A DNA stretch of 64,000 nucleotides from Cellvibrio mixtus subsp. mixtus J3-8 (GCF_000766945.1 NZ_KN266212.1:140796-204795); one strand, 5' to 3'; numbered from the stretch's first letter, positions 36,912 through 46,753 are shown. Numbers and translations: made by a program. The notes: generated by a model not told the origin, from the sequence alone.

Positions 36912-38720
36912 CTAACCACCCGGTGTTGCAGAGCCATTGACTGCCAGACCTTTGATTCGGTCACCCATCGGGGGGACTTCATTGCGGTCTATGCGTACAT
37001 CCAGAAGTGTAGGCCCTTTTTTACTAAAAAGCGCCTGATAATCCACTTGATCGAGCTGCGTCGGGCAATCGATAACGATACCGTCCACGCCCATGGATTT
37101 GGCCATTAGCGCATAATCAACGGTATTCAATTCCCAGCCGATAGATTCCTGCTGGCCCAGGCGTTGGCCGTGCATCACCATGCCCATGGCGGCGTCGTTT
37201 AAGACCAGGAATACAACCGGTAATTGTTGTTGGGCGGCAACAGTAATTTCTTGCGCGCTCATCAGGTAAGAACCATCGCCCACGATGCACAGGGTAGGGG
37301 CCATGCGGTTGCCAATGGCAGAGCCGATAGCGGCACCAATTGACCAGGCCATGGAACCATAACCCATTGCAATGCGATACAGGCCGGCACTGTTGCTGCG
37401 ACTCAGGTAGTGGGTGGCCCAGGACCAGCCGTTACCGGCATCGACGAATATGCGGGTGTCTTCAGGTAACTGGCGGGATAAATGGCTCATCAGGCGCTGG
37501 GGCTTTACCGGGCGCTCATCGGAGTAACATTTGCTTTCATCGGCGAGGGTAAAAAAGCCGCCGTTGGCATTGGGGGTGGAACTGGTTCCCGGCAGGGTTT
37601 CCCATTTGCGGCCCCACTTGCGTGCTTCGCGCACTTTTTCCAATAAGCGCGTGAAAATCACATCGATATTGCCGAACACATGCAAATTCGCCATGGGCGA
37701 ACGGGTGAAGTGTTCAATGGAAGAATCTATATGTACCAGCTTGGTGTTGAGCAGGTCATCTTTCCAGCCGCTGGTGCCCAGCTCGCCCAGTTCGGTACCG
37801 ACCGCGAGGATCAGGTCCACGTCTTTGCTTTGCAGCAGGTTTTTGGCGCTTTCATGGCCGGCAAAACCATATACACCGCGATAGAGCGGGTGGTGTTCAT
37901 CCACCCAGGTTTTACCCATAGGGCCAGTCACAAAGGCGGCGCCAGTCAGTTCGATAAACTCCATAATCTGCGCGCTGGCTTTACCAACGCCATTGCCGAT
38001 ATACATGACCAGATTGTCGACCCGACCCAATTTTTCACCGAGGCGGGCAATGGCAGAATCATCGGCCATGGCGAAATCGTGGACGAGCAGATCGCTGTGA
38101 ATATGAGCCTTGATCGTTGCCGGTGAGCGCAACACGTCGGCTGGAATACTGATATGTACCGGCCCGTTAGGTTTACGATGCGCGGCCATAATGGCGGAAA
38201 CCAGTTTGCTTTCCAGCTGTTCGTGATGGGATACCAACGTATTGAACTGGGTTACGTAGCGGAACATGCCGACAGTATCAATCGCGGTGCAGCTGGATTC
38301 CTGCAACGCGCGCTTGCCGAATTTGGGCAGCGGTGTCTGGGCGGTAATCACCAGCATTGGCACTTCATCAGCCAGTGCAGACGCAACACCGGTAATCAGG
38401 TTGGTTGCGCCCGGGCCTGTGGTGGCGCACACCACGCCCATTTTTCCGGTTTCGCGCGTGTAACCGTCGGCCATAAACGCAGCACCGCATTCATGGCGGG
38501 CAACAACCAGGCGCGGCCCACCACGCCTTTCGCTACGGGCTAATGAATTGAGCAGAGGCTCAATAGCGCCTCCCGGCACACCAAATACGGTATCGATACC
38601 CATTTGATGCAGGTAATCAACGATCAAATCAGCGTAGGTGGTGGTGATTCCAGGTTGGGTGAGCGACTCTGTATCAGGTAATTCAGGGGCAAGATAAGGG
38701 ATGTTAACGAGCTGTAGCAT
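36912..38720 (-). CDS. Thiamine-diphosphate-dependent enzyme, acetolactate-synthase-like
   Basis: A 602-residue ThDP enzyme of the acetolactate synthase / pyruvate oxidase superfamily. The start at 38720 (M14 of the longer frame from 38759) is preferred because AAGG lies upstream. The N-terminal domain has FGVPGGAIEPLL and catalytic Glu in RHECGAAFMADGY. CATTGPGATNLITG follows, and the C-terminal domain carries the ThDP motif GDGSYLMSAQEI...LNDAAMGM. A long N-terminal extension precedes the first domain. It lacks a neighbouring regulatory subunit gene, so biosynthetic acetolactate synthase is not certain; a related decarboxylase or ligase is possible. It lies downstream of the nitrate importer, but a terminator separates them. 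Confidence 0.8.
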   Translation of the reverse strand: MLQLVNIPYLAPELPDTESLTQPGITTTYADLIVDYLHQMGIDTVFGVPGGAIEPLLNSLARSERRGGPRLVVARHECGAAFMADGYTRETGKMGVVCATTGPGATNLITGVASALADEVPMLVITAQTPLPKFGKRALQESSCTAIDTVGMFRYVTQFNTLVSHHEQLESKLVSAIMAAHRKPNGPVHISIPADVLRSPATIKAHIHSDLLVHDFAMADDSAIARLGEKLGRVDNLVMYIGNGVGKASAQIMEFIELTGAAFVTGPMGKTWVDEHHPLYRGVYGFAGHESAKNLLQSKDVDLILAVGTELGELGTSGWKDDLLNTKLVHIDSSIEHFTRSPMANLHVFGNIDVIFTRLLEKVREARKWGRKWETLPGTSSTPNANGGFFTLADESKCYSDERPVKPQRLMSHLSRQLPEDTRIFVDAGNGWSWATHYLSRSNSAGLYRIAMGYGSMAWSIGAAIGSAIGNRMAPTLCIVGDGSYLMSAQEITVAAQQQLPVVFLVLNDAAMGMVMHGQRLGQQESIGWELNTVDYALMAKSMGVDGIVIDCPTQLDQVDYQALFSKKGPTLLDVRIDRNEVPPMGDRIKGLAVNGSATPGG

Positions 38721-38900
38721 GGACTTCGCACCTTGTTCCAAAAGTGAGTGGTCCATCACAGTTGATAGGTTCTAAGTATGCTGCACAATATATACCAATG
38801 ATGAACTATGTGCCACTCATTTAATGATCATTTAGTATAAAAGATGAACTTTTCACGAATAAAGGTGCTAAAGAACTGCAAATAGGGGGCAAAGGGGCAT

Positions 38901-38923
38901 AAAAAAGCCCTGGCAAGCAGGGC
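38901..38923 (-). terminator. Intrinsic terminator of the nitrate-importer operon
   Basis: On the minus strand, GCCCTG and CAGGGC (38907-38912, 38918-38923) form a stem with a 5-nt loop followed by six T's (38901-38906 complement). It lies 90 bp past the ATPase gene of the nitrate importer. Confidence 0.85.
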
Positions 38924-39012
38924 AAACAGAGGGTGTTTTCGCACTGGCCTGGCTTTTACAGAATCGGGGAGGCACCATCGATGTGCAGGAACGCCAAATG
39001 CATGTTACGAAA

Positions 39013-39873
39013 TCAGGCGACGCTTTTAGCCTGTGCAGGCGTGTCTTGTTCACGGTGCTTATCAGCGCGTTTGGCCGCAATGGGTTCAACTTTTTTTTGT
39101 TTCTCATGGAGAAAGCGCAGTACCGCCGAGCGATAGCCGTTGTACCCGGCATTGTCGGCCAACTCCAGGCGATTGCGCGGGCGAGGCAGTGTTACTTCAA
39201 GGATTTCCCCCACGGTTGCCGCCGGGCCGTTGGTCATCATCACAATGCGGTCCGAGAGCAATACCGCTTCATCCACATCATGGGTAATCATAATCACGGT
39301 ATTGCCCAGTTCGTTCTGGATTTCCATCAGCGAATCCTGCAAATGGGCGCGGGTCAATGCATCCAGCGCACCGAAGGGTTCATCCATTAATAATACTTGT
39401 GGTTCCATCGCCAGGGCGCGGGCGATACCTACGCGCTGCTTCATACCGCCGGAAATCTCATCCGGGCGTTTGTGCATCGCATGGGTCATGTGGACGAGCT
39501 CCAGGTTGTGTTCAATCCAGTCGCGCATCTCTGCTTTGGTTTTCTTGCCTTTGAATACGCGCTTCACGCCCAGCTCTACATTTTCGTACGCGGTTAGCCA
39601 GGGCAACAATGAATGGTTTTGAAAAACAACGGCGCGTTCGGGGCCGGGTTCATTCACTTCGCGGCCATTCAGTACTACACCGCCGGTGGTGGCCTGGTAC
39701 AAGCCGGCAACAATATTAAGCACCGTAGATTTGCCGCAACCCGAATGACCAATCAGCGATACAAATTCGCCTTTTTTAATTTTTAAATCGACATCGCGCA
39801 ATGCACAAAACGGACCTTTGGGGGTGGGGAATTCGATTCCTACTTTCGTCAATTCCAAATGAATCTGGCTCAT
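39013..39873 (-). CDS. nrtD: Nitrate/sulfonate-type ABC transporter ATPase, NrtD-like
   Basis: The ATP-hydrolysing subunit of a nitrate/taurine-type importer. The start at 39873 has GAGG upstream; the longer frame to 39993 would overlap nrtB. Its 286 residues hold Walker A GHSGCGKST, signature ISGGMKQRVGIARAL, Walker B VLLMDEPFGALD and His-switch MITHDVDEAVLL. The C-terminus has an extra Lys/Arg-rich tail (~25 residues). Substrate nitrate is assigned from the match of the whole operon to NrtABD, but bicarbonate, cyanate or sulfonate cannot be excluded. Confidence 0.88.
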   Translation of the reverse strand: MSQIHLELTKVGIEFPTPKGPFCALRDVDLKIKKGEFVSLIGHSGCGKSTVLNIVAGLYQATTGGVVLNGREVNEPGPERAVVFQNHSLLPWLTAYENVELGVKRVFKGKKTKAEMRDWIEHNLELVHMTHAMHKRPDEISGGMKQRVGIARALAMEPQVLLMDEPFGALDALTRAHLQDSLMEIQNELGNTVIMITHDVDEAVLLSDRIVMMTNGPAATVGEILEVTLPRPRNRLELADNAGYNGYRSAVLRFLHEKQKKVEPIAAKRADKHREQDTPAQAKSVA

Positions 39874-39965
39874 GGGATTTCCTCTGTTCAATCCTGTTTT
39901 TTGAAAATAATGTATGGAATGTTTCTGAAGCAATTTATGCAACGCAATTGGTTGGCCGGTTGCGA

Positions 39966-40943
39966 TCAGCGCACTACCGCACTCTTGTCCCAATTCACAT
40001 AGGTTTGCAGCATTAAAATGGCGCGATCAAGTAAAAAACCGATCAAACCAATCACTAAAATGGCGAGGCAAATGCGACTGAGTGATTCGGATGAGCCATT
40101 CTGGAATTCATCCCACACAAATTTTCCAAGGCCTGGATTTTGTGACAACATTTCAGCGGCGATCAACACCATCCAGGCGATCCCCAGTGAAATACGCAAA
40201 CCGGTAAACATCATTGGAATTGCGGAAGGCAATACAATTTTCACCACATGAGTGAACCAACCCAAACGCAAAACCCGGCTCACATTAATTAAATCCTTGC
40301 TAACACCGGCTACACCGACTGCGGTGTTAATCATAGTGGGCCACAGCGAACACAGGCTTACGGTAAATAATGAAATGATGTAGGACTTGGAGAACGCCGG
40401 TGAATCAGAAACATACACGGCGCTGACAACAATAGTTACCAATGGCAACCAGGCGAGTGGTGATACGGGTTTAAATAATTGGATCAGCGGGTTGATCGCA
40501 CTGTAAAGTGTTTGGCTCAAACCAATCATGATACCAATAGGGATAGCGATAATTGTCGCTACTAAAAAACCGGATAATACCGTGATCAAACTGGTTTTGA
40601 TTTTATCGAAAAACGTCGGACGCCCACTGAATTCGCGTGTGTCCACTTTTGCTGCGGGATCTTTTGCCAGTAATTCTGCGTTGCGTTTTTCCTGGCGCTC
40701 ATAAAATTGCGTAGCGCGATCTTGTTCTGATTGATATTCATCGACCAAATTTCCCCATTGTGCGAAGACCTGTTTGGGTTGGGGAAATTCACCGAGTGAT
40801 GTTTTGATGTTAGGCGCAACGCTGTGCCATAGCGCCAGAAAAACCAGCAAGCCGATCATTGGCATACTCACACCGATAATCAACTCGCGCCATTTAATTT
40901 CTTTCAGCTGTTCAAATTTCAGGGTGGCGAGTTTGTTACTCAT
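39966..40943 (-). CDS. nrtB: Nitrate/sulfonate-type ABC transporter permease, NrtB-like
   Basis: The membrane-spanning subunit, 325 residues. The first helix (~25-43) is followed by a periplasmic insertion rich in charged residues (~50-105), longer than in shorter permeases of the family. Five more helices carry the conserved EAA-type loop between them (VSKDLINVSRVLRLGWFTHV and nearby). GAGG lies upstream of the ATG. It lies between the binding-protein and ATPase genes, with gaps of about 95 bp on both sides. Confidence 0.88.
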   Translation of the reverse strand: MSNKLATLKFEQLKEIKWRELIIGVSMPMIGLLVFLALWHSVAPNIKTSLGEFPQPKQVFAQWGNLVDEYQSEQDRATQFYERQEKRNAELLAKDPAAKVDTREFSGRPTFFDKIKTSLITVLSGFLVATIIAIPIGIMIGLSQTLYSAINPLIQLFKPVSPLAWLPLVTIVVSAVYVSDSPAFSKSYIISLFTVSLCSLWPTMINTAVGVAGVSKDLINVSRVLRLGWFTHVVKIVLPSAIPMMFTGLRISLGIAWMVLIAAEMLSQNPGLGKFVWDEFQNGSSESLSRICLAILVIGLIGFLLDRAILMLQTYVNWDKSAVVR

Positions 40944-41039
40944 GACAATTTCCTCTGAGGATGCCTGCCGGGCCGCAACCCGGTAAGTTATGGTCTTTAA
41001 TGCTGACTGAATTTATAACGACGAAATGTTTTAACGTGA

Positions 41040-42437
41040 TTAAATTTTTTCGTTGCCTTTCAAACCAATTTTAAATTTGGTGAGGTAATCGTTGGGTTTG
41101 GTTGCGTCAAATTGAATACCGTCAATCCATACGGTTTCATCAACTTTGCGAATACCATTGAAGACTTTGAAATCGGGAAAATCGCTGGCTTTTGCTTTGC
41201 CTTCTTCAACCAGGTCCGCAACCGCTTTTTGATAAACATCAGGTGCTACCGCTTTTTTCGCCATATCCAGATACCAACCATCCGGTTTGGCTTCAGCAAT
41301 TTGCCCCCAGCGACGCATTTGGGTGAGATACCAGACCGCATCAGAAACGTGAGGGTATGAAGCGTTGTAACGGAAGAAGGTATTGAAATCCGGTGCGGGG
41401 CGAACATCTTTGCGTTCGTACTCAAAAATGCCGGTCATGGAGTTAGCGATAACTTTGTAGTCGGCACCCACATAATGCGCAGCAGAAATCATTTTTGCTG
41501 CCGCATCGCGATTTGCATGGTTCGCTGCATCAAGCCACATGGCGGCACGAATTAATGCTTTCACCACTCGCACACTGGTGTTGGGATTTTTCTCAACAAA
41601 ATCTTTACGCATGCCGAACACTTTGTCAGCCATTTTGTTGGAGACTGCAATGACCGGCACACCAATTCCACGAAATACGGCTTGTTGATTCCAGGGTTCG
41701 CCTACGCAATAACCTTGAATAGTCCCCGCTTCCATTGTGGCGGGCATTTGCGGTGGTGGCGTTACGGATAACAAAACGTCGGCATTAATTTGCCCGAGTG
41801 TGTCACCTTTAAGCGGTGCATAAAAACCGGGGTTAACACCGCCAGCAGCGAGCCAGTAACGCAAACCCATATTGTGGGTAGATACCGGGAACACTACGCC
41901 CATGTTGATCGACTTTCCTGCATCCTTCATTGCATCGACAACAGGTTTCAATGCTTCTGCGCTAATCGGATGAACCAGTTTTCCATCTGCGCCTACAGGA
42001 ACATTTTTTTTCATTTTTTTCCAAATTTCATTGGAAACTGTAATCGCATAAGTGTTTTGGGTCATGGTAAATGGAAACACCAATTCCGCTGGAGTGCCGT
42101 AACCAATATTCGCTGCTACCGGTTGTGCTGCCAACATGTGTGAGCCATCCAGCTCGCCGGAAATTACGCGGTCCAACACCACTTTCCAGTTGGCTTGTGC
42201 CTCCAGTTCTACGGTTAAACCTTCATCGTCGAAATAACCATTTTCGTAAGCAACGGCCAGATCAGCCATGTCGGTTAATTTAATAAAACCAAATTTCAAA
42301 TCAGTTTTTTCTGCGGGACCAGTCGCTGCATGCGCGCTGGTAATCAAAGAAATACTTGCTGCTATGGCACAGGTTAACTTTGTTAATGGTCTTAAGAATG
42401 CGGAAATTTTTTTCGTTTTAGTAAAAGACACGTTCAT
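41040..42437 (-). CDS. nrtA: Nitrate/bicarbonate-type ABC transporter substrate-binding protein, NrtA-like
   Basis: A 465-residue periplasmic binding protein with a Sec signal peptide (cut near SAHA-AT, residue 38). It has no lipobox. The start at 42437 has AGGAG upstream; a longer frame opens at 42521. The mature sequence matches NrtA/CmpA proteins: KFGFIKLTDMADLAVAYENG, GELDGSHMLAAQPVAANIGYG, the inserted helix regions, and CVGEPWNQQA. Nitrate is the most likely ligand; NrtA and CmpA differ only by a few residues, which I cannot judge. The gene heads the operon and is preceded by a 490-bp divergent region. Confidence 0.88.
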   Translation of the reverse strand: MNVSFTKTKKISAFLRPLTKLTCAIAASISLITSAHAATGPAEKTDLKFGFIKLTDMADLAVAYENGYFDDEGLTVELEAQANWKVVLDRVISGELDGSHMLAAQPVAANIGYGTPAELVFPFTMTQNTYAITVSNEIWKKMKKNVPVGADGKLVHPISAEALKPVVDAMKDAGKSINMGVVFPVSTHNMGLRYWLAAGGVNPGFYAPLKGDTLGQINADVLLSVTPPPQMPATMEAGTIQGYCVGEPWNQQAVFRGIGVPVIAVSNKMADKVFGMRKDFVEKNPNTSVRVVKALIRAAMWLDAANHANRDAAAKMISAAHYVGADYKVIANSMTGIFEYERKDVRPAPDFNTFFRYNASYPHVSDAVWYLTQMRRWGQIAEAKPDGWYLDMAKKAVAPDVYQKAVADLVEEGKAKASDFPDFKVFNGIRKVDETVWIDGIQFDATKPNDYLTKFKIGLKGNEKI

Positions 42438-42927
42438 CTCTGGCTCCTGGCTTTGGTAGTGCTTGGCAATGTAATTTTTTCTGTGCTTGTTTAATTTTTT
42501 TAAAATGAAATTTCGGCACAAGGAATTTTTTTGAATCGATACAAGAGGGCTTATTCAAACACTATGCCAAGTTAAGTGACGCACATTTTTAGCGCAGGGA
42601 TTTTGCAATGGTTGTATATATTTTTATGGGGTTTGCACATTGCTGATACACACCAAAAGCGCTTGCGTTTTTTTGGTGCTGCAAATTGCAGGAGGTTCGT
42701 GCGCTGATTGCAAACGACATTTTGAAAACGCGCACTTTTTTTGCGCAATAGTATTTTTGTAGCAGTTAAATCTGTCGCAGATGTTTAGCCTCTCGTATTC
42801 CAATGTTCCCCTTAAGGTAAAAATAACCTTATATATCTGTGGCTTAGCGTGACATTTGTGACGCGCAAGTTTGTTTTTGCCGGCCTATACTAAAAGCGGA
42901 TTCCATTTCCCTTATCTGGATAAGCCC
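42438..42927. other. Divergent promoter region between nrtA and the TPR lipoprotein
   Basis: A 490-bp AT-rich region with no gene. It should contain the promoter of the nitrate importer (minus) and that of the lipoprotein gene (plus). An imperfect hairpin with arms CACCAAAA and TTTTGGTG lies around 42650-42683. I looked for a sigma-54 site on the minus strand and did not find a good one. Confidence 0.55.
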
Positions 42928-44088
42928 ATGAAATTACCCGCTTTGGCCATGGTTTTTATGATTTTGCTGTTTAGTGGCTGTTCTTCCGTGGTGCAAAAAA
43001 CACCGTTTGCAACGGATAAAAGCCTTTTAACCAAAGCTTTATCCGGGGAATTGATTTTAGGGCGCGCCTATAAAAACGATGAGTTGCCCAATGTGGATTT
43101 GTTTGGCCTTACCCCTGAAATGCGTCAGTTTGCCGAAACTGTAACCACTTCAGCCAAACGCAAAGAGGCCAAAGCGGAAGCCCTTCATCAGGCACTAATG
43201 ACTTCCCGGACCCACGGCGGCCGCGGCATTACCTATACCGCTTACATCACTAATACAGGCATCGACGCTTTCGAGCAGCGACAGGCTAACTGCTTGAGTT
43301 ACACATTGTTGTTCGTCTCCATGGCGCGCCATCTCGGTCTAAATGCTGAAGTGAATGAGGTCATGTTGCCGCCCACCTGGGATATGCGCGATAGCGATAC
43401 CTATTTATTTATGCGGCATGTGAATGCAAAGGTATTTATGCCGCGCAAGCATATGTTTTCCTGGGTGCGTGTGACAGAAACGGCCGATGTGGGCGATATA
43501 GTTGTGGATTTGGAAATGCGTCGATTTCGCCCGCATTACAAACAAAAAGTGATTGGTGCAGATCTGGTTGCGGCACAATTTTATTCCAATCGCGGAATGG
43601 AATTATCTGCAGAAGGTGATGCGCGTGCGGCATTTTTATATTTGCGTAAGGCCTTGCTGATGAGCGCTGAACCCAGTTATATCTGGAGCAATTTCGGCAG
43701 TTTTTATCGCCGCCAAAAAATGTTCGCCGAAGCTGAAGCGATTTATCTTCATGGGCTAGCGATTAACCCGCGCGATTACACCATCATGCATAATTTAGCT
43801 GGCCTGTATCTTGAACTGGGCAATACGGCAAAGCATAAGGAATATCAACAGCGAGTGCGTCAACATCGCAATGCCAATCCATACTATATGTTCAAATTGG
43901 CTGAAGAATTCGCGCAGCGTAATGAAGATGACAAAGCGCTGGATTTACTGCGAAAATCCATCAAAAAAGAAAAAGACGAGGTGCGTTTTTATAAGCTGGC
44001 CGCTGAAATATACGAGCGCACCGGCGACAGCGAAAACGCCAAACTGATGCGCGATAAAATTTATCAGCTCGATACGATACGTTTCTAA
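42928..44088 (+). CDS. TPR lipoprotein with transglutaminase-like N-terminal domain
   Basis: A 386-residue lipoprotein. The signal peptide has the lipobox LLFSGC-SS. Residues ~60-200 contain RQANCLSYTLLFVSMARHLG with a conserved Cys, resembling the transglutaminase-like core (Cys-His-Asp), but a His/Asp partner is less clear. From ~210 on there are four or five TPR-like repeats (for example YSNRGMELSAEGDARAAFLYLRKAL and LLRKSIKKEKDE). It probably acts as a periplasmic scaffold or peptidase-like protein. The ATG at 42928 starts the lipoprotein signal; the upstream frame is not supported. Confidence 0.72.
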   Translation: MKLPALAMVFMILLFSGCSSVVQKTPFATDKSLLTKALSGELILGRAYKNDELPNVDLFGLTPEMRQFAETVTTSAKRKEAKAEALHQALMTSRTHGGRGITYTAYITNTGIDAFEQRQANCLSYTLLFVSMARHLGLNAEVNEVMLPPTWDMRDSDTYLFMRHVNAKVFMPRKHMFSWVRVTETADVGDIVVDLEMRRFRPHYKQKVIGADLVAAQFYSNRGMELSAEGDARAAFLYLRKALLMSAEPSYIWSNFGSFYRRQKMFAEAEAIYLHGLAINPRDYTIMHNLAGLYLELGNTAKHKEYQQRVRQHRNANPYYMFKLAEEFAQRNEDDKALDLLRKSIKKEKDEVRFYKLAAEIYERTGDSENAKLMRDKIYQLDTIRF

Positions 44089-44206
44089 TATCCATAAAGG
44101 TAAAGGACTGTAATTGTCCTTCTGCCTATATGGACTCATGGTTCCGCTCCGCCTAGGCTTCGCGTCTATTACAACAACGACTACAGCAATAACGCGAGGA
44201 ATGATA

Positions 44207-45022
44207 ATGAAACCACTGCTCCTGGGACTTTCTTTATGCGGCCTTCTGGCCAGCACGTCGGTTTTTGCCGGCGAATGGAAAAACCTGTTTAACGGTAAGG
44301 ATCTTACTGGCTGGGAAACTTATGTCAGTTACCAGCCGGAGACCAACGCTTACAATCTTGTTTCCAAACACAAGCCGCGCGGGGTGAATAACGACCCTAA
44401 AAAAGTATTCACGGTAGTTGATGGTTTGCTGCGTGTTTCCGGAGAAGAGTGGGGCGGTATCACCACCTTTGAAGAATTTGAAAATTTCCATTTGAAATTT
44501 GATGTGAAATGGGGCGTAAAAAAATGGCCACCGCGTCTGGATGCCCGTCGCGATAGCGGCATTCTGTATTTTGCCGTTGGGCCCCATGGTGCCCAGAGTA
44601 CTCACTGGATGCGCAGCCATGAATTCCAGGTGCAGGAAGGCGATAGCGGGGATTATCACAGCCTTGATGGGGTGATTATCGATGTGCACGCCGGTGATGC
44701 GAATGAGGGTGACTGGAAATTTTATGCCTATGATCCCAAGGCTCCGTTGCGCAAAGATATCGCCGCGCGCGTATTGAAACGCGGCCTTTATGAAAAACCG
44801 TCCGGCGAATGGGACACCATGGAAGTCATCACCGATGGCAAAACCCTTATCCACAAAGTCAACGGTAAAGAAGTATTCCGCGGTTTTAATTCCCGCGAAA
44901 AAGTGGATGGTAAATACGTACCCTTAACCCGTGGAAAATTGCAGATACAATCGGAAGGTGCGGAAACTTTCTATCGCAATATCCAGATCAAAACCCTGGA
45001 TAAACCTGCTGATCAATACTGA
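44207..45022 (+). CDS. Secreted DUF1080 (3-keto-disaccharide hydrolase-like) protein
   Basis: A 271-residue exported protein with a signal peptide cut near VFA-GEW (residue 22). GAGG lies upstream of the ATG at 44207. The fold is a concanavalin-like beta-sandwich of the DUF1080 family: EWKNLFNGKDLTGWE at the start, FHLKFDVKWG, DARRDSGILYFA, and a conserved EFQVQEGDSG with Glu that would line the cleft. The family includes 3-keto-glycoside hydrolases. The true substrate here is open. It lies in the same direction as the TPR lipoprotein gene and the glutathione peroxidase. Confidence 0.85.
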   Translation: MKPLLLGLSLCGLLASTSVFAGEWKNLFNGKDLTGWETYVSYQPETNAYNLVSKHKPRGVNNDPKKVFTVVDGLLRVSGEEWGGITTFEEFENFHLKFDVKWGVKKWPPRLDARRDSGILYFAVGPHGAQSTHWMRSHEFQVQEGDSGDYHSLDGVIIDVHAGDANEGDWKFYAYDPKAPLRKDIAARVLKRGLYEKPSGEWDTMEVITDGKTLIHKVNGKEVFRGFNSREKVDGKYVPLTRGKLQIQSEGAETFYRNIQIKTLDKPADQY

Positions 45023-45126
45023 TAAAAAAGCTGTTAAATCTGCACAAAACAGTTGAATTAGCCCGTTCGCGCGGGCAGTCTGGGCTCATGTCACCCCCCT
45101 CCATTGCCAGGTTACCGGAGTTGCGC

Positions 45127-45609
45127 ATGAGCCCTTTCTATTCTTTCACTGCCGAACGATTGAACGGCCAGTTGCAAAACCTGTCTGATTACGCAGGGAA
45201 ACTGGTGTTGGTTGTTAATACCGCCAGTAAATGCGGATTTACTCCCCAATACGCCGGCCTTGAAAATCTATACCAACAGTTTAACGATCAGGGATTGGTA
45301 ATTCTCGGTTTTCCGTGCAACCAATTTGGCAACCAGGAGCCGGGCGGCGCGGAGCAAATTGCCCACACCTGCGAAATTAATTACGGTGTAACTTTTCCCA
45401 TATTTGCCAAAGTGGATGTGAATGGCCCTGCGGCACATCCGTTATTCCAATGGTTGACGGGTGAGTTGCCCGGATGGTTGGGAAAATCGATTAAATGGAA
45501 CTTTACCAAATTTTTAATTGGCCGCGATGGCAAGCCCATCAAACGTTTTGCCACTATTACCAAGCCGGAACAGATGGCAACGTTTATCCAAAAAGAACTT
45601 GCACGCTAA
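45127..45609 (+). CDS. gpx: Glutathione peroxidase (thioredoxin-type)
   Basis: A 160-residue thiol peroxidase. The start at 45127 has GGAG upstream; the frame from 45088 would add 13 residues of no family sense. The catalytic Cys lies in NTASKCGFTPQY, the Gln in FPCNQFGNQEPG and the Trp-Asn pair in KWNFTKFLI, all as in bacterial GPx/BtuE-like enzymes. A Cys in the middle (EQIAHTCEINYG) could form the resolving disulphide, so reduction by thioredoxin is likely. It has no signal peptide. Confidence 0.94.
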   Translation: MSPFYSFTAERLNGQLQNLSDYAGKLVLVVNTASKCGFTPQYAGLENLYQQFNDQGLVILGFPCNQFGNQEPGGAEQIAHTCEINYGVTFPIFAKVDVNGPAAHPLFQWLTGELPGWLGKSIKWNFTKFLIGRDGKPIKRFATITKPEQMATFIQKELAR

Positions 45610-45643
45610 TTTTATTTCGCAAAATAGTTAAATCAAAATAACG

Positions 45644-46753
45644 ATGAGCCTTCAAAAAAATATTTTTATTGCCGCCGCCGCATTCGGGTTGGGTTTTTAT
45701 GCCAGCGAGTATCGCCATGCGCAACAACAAGCTACGCTTGCTGATACCTTCGAACCAGTGGATCAAATTGTTGCACCGCAAGCGATTGTAAATGTGCCAG
45801 TAGAAGTCGCACCGGTAGCACAACATGCTCCGGTACCTACTACGTCTATTACCGCGTTGCCACACGAATTATCACCGTTGGAACGTGCACAACAGCTTAT
45901 CGCCAATAATGCATTTCCTGGTGCAGTACAGGCGCTGAACGAAATCTTGAAAAATAATCCGAACGATACTGAAGCATTATTGCTACTCGCACGCGTGCTG
46001 GAAAAGCAGGGCAAACATGAAGATGCTGTCACTACCTGGTTTCGCTATTTGAATATCGAAGTAGATGCAAAAAAATTCCAGGACGCTGTCACTTATCTAT
46101 CGCGTTACCTGATTCGCCTGGTCAATAATCCGGGAATTTTTGGTGCAAGCCGTGAATGGTTGATGGCGCAATTAAATGACCTGATTAAACTCACCCCGGA
46201 TAACGGCGAGCTGCATTTACTATTAGCCGATATGCATGCAAAGGTGAATGATCAAGAGCAGGCGCAATACCATGCGCTTATGGCGGCGAATCAGGATGGA
46301 ACCCGTTTGCGAGCGGAAGAATTTCTCGCGAAGCTGACTGATAATGCTATCGCAGAGCAAACCGATGACCAGGAAAGTAAAGTACAGCTGATTCGTTTTG
46401 GAAAACAATTTCTGGTTCCGGTTTCTGTGGAAGGTAAAACCGTAAAACTGCTATTGGACACCGGCGCATCTATTAGCGGATTAACCTCCAGCTTTATCAA
46501 CCGCAATTACAGTGTTGTAAAATCCCCCAAGCCCATCCAGCTCAACACGGCCAGTGGTACTGTGGATAGTTTTCTATTTGTCGTGGATTCGCTGCAATTT
46601 TCCGGTGTGACTTTCAATAAGCATATGCTCGCTCGTTTGCCTATGGATAATTATGATAGTTTCGACGGGTTGCTGGGCGTTGATATTCTAGGGCGCTTTG
46701 ATTTTGTTATCGATCAGGAAAAAGCAGAGTTGCGGTTGCGCAAACGGCAATAA
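45644..46753 (+). CDS. Membrane-anchored TPR protein with retropepsin-like aspartic protease domain
   Basis: A 369-residue protein with an N-terminal membrane anchor (IFIAAAAFGLGFYAS). A Gln/Pro/Ala-rich spacer follows, then TPR-like helices (~85-235), and a clan-AA aspartic protease domain (~245-365). The catalytic motif is LLLDTGASISGL and the domain ends with LLGVDILGRFDFVIDQ, a typical retropepsin-like signature. The protein would act as a dimer in the periplasm. TPR-retropepsin proteins are uncommon and their role is not settled; control of cell-envelope processing is one guess. The gene lies 35 bp after glutathione peroxidase. Confidence 0.83.
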   Translation: MSLQKNIFIAAAAFGLGFYASEYRHAQQQATLADTFEPVDQIVAPQAIVNVPVEVAPVAQHAPVPTTSITALPHELSPLERAQQLIANNAFPGAVQALNEILKNNPNDTEALLLLARVLEKQGKHEDAVTTWFRYLNIEVDAKKFQDAVTYLSRYLIRLVNNPGIFGASREWLMAQLNDLIKLTPDNGELHLLLADMHAKVNDQEQAQYHALMAANQDGTRLRAEEFLAKLTDNAIAEQTDDQESKVQLIRFGKQFLVPVSVEGKTVKLLLDTGASISGLTSSFINRNYSVVKSPKPIQLNTASGTVDSFLFVVDSLQFSGVTFNKHMLARLPMDNYDSFDGLLGVDILGRFDFVIDQEKAELRLRKRQ

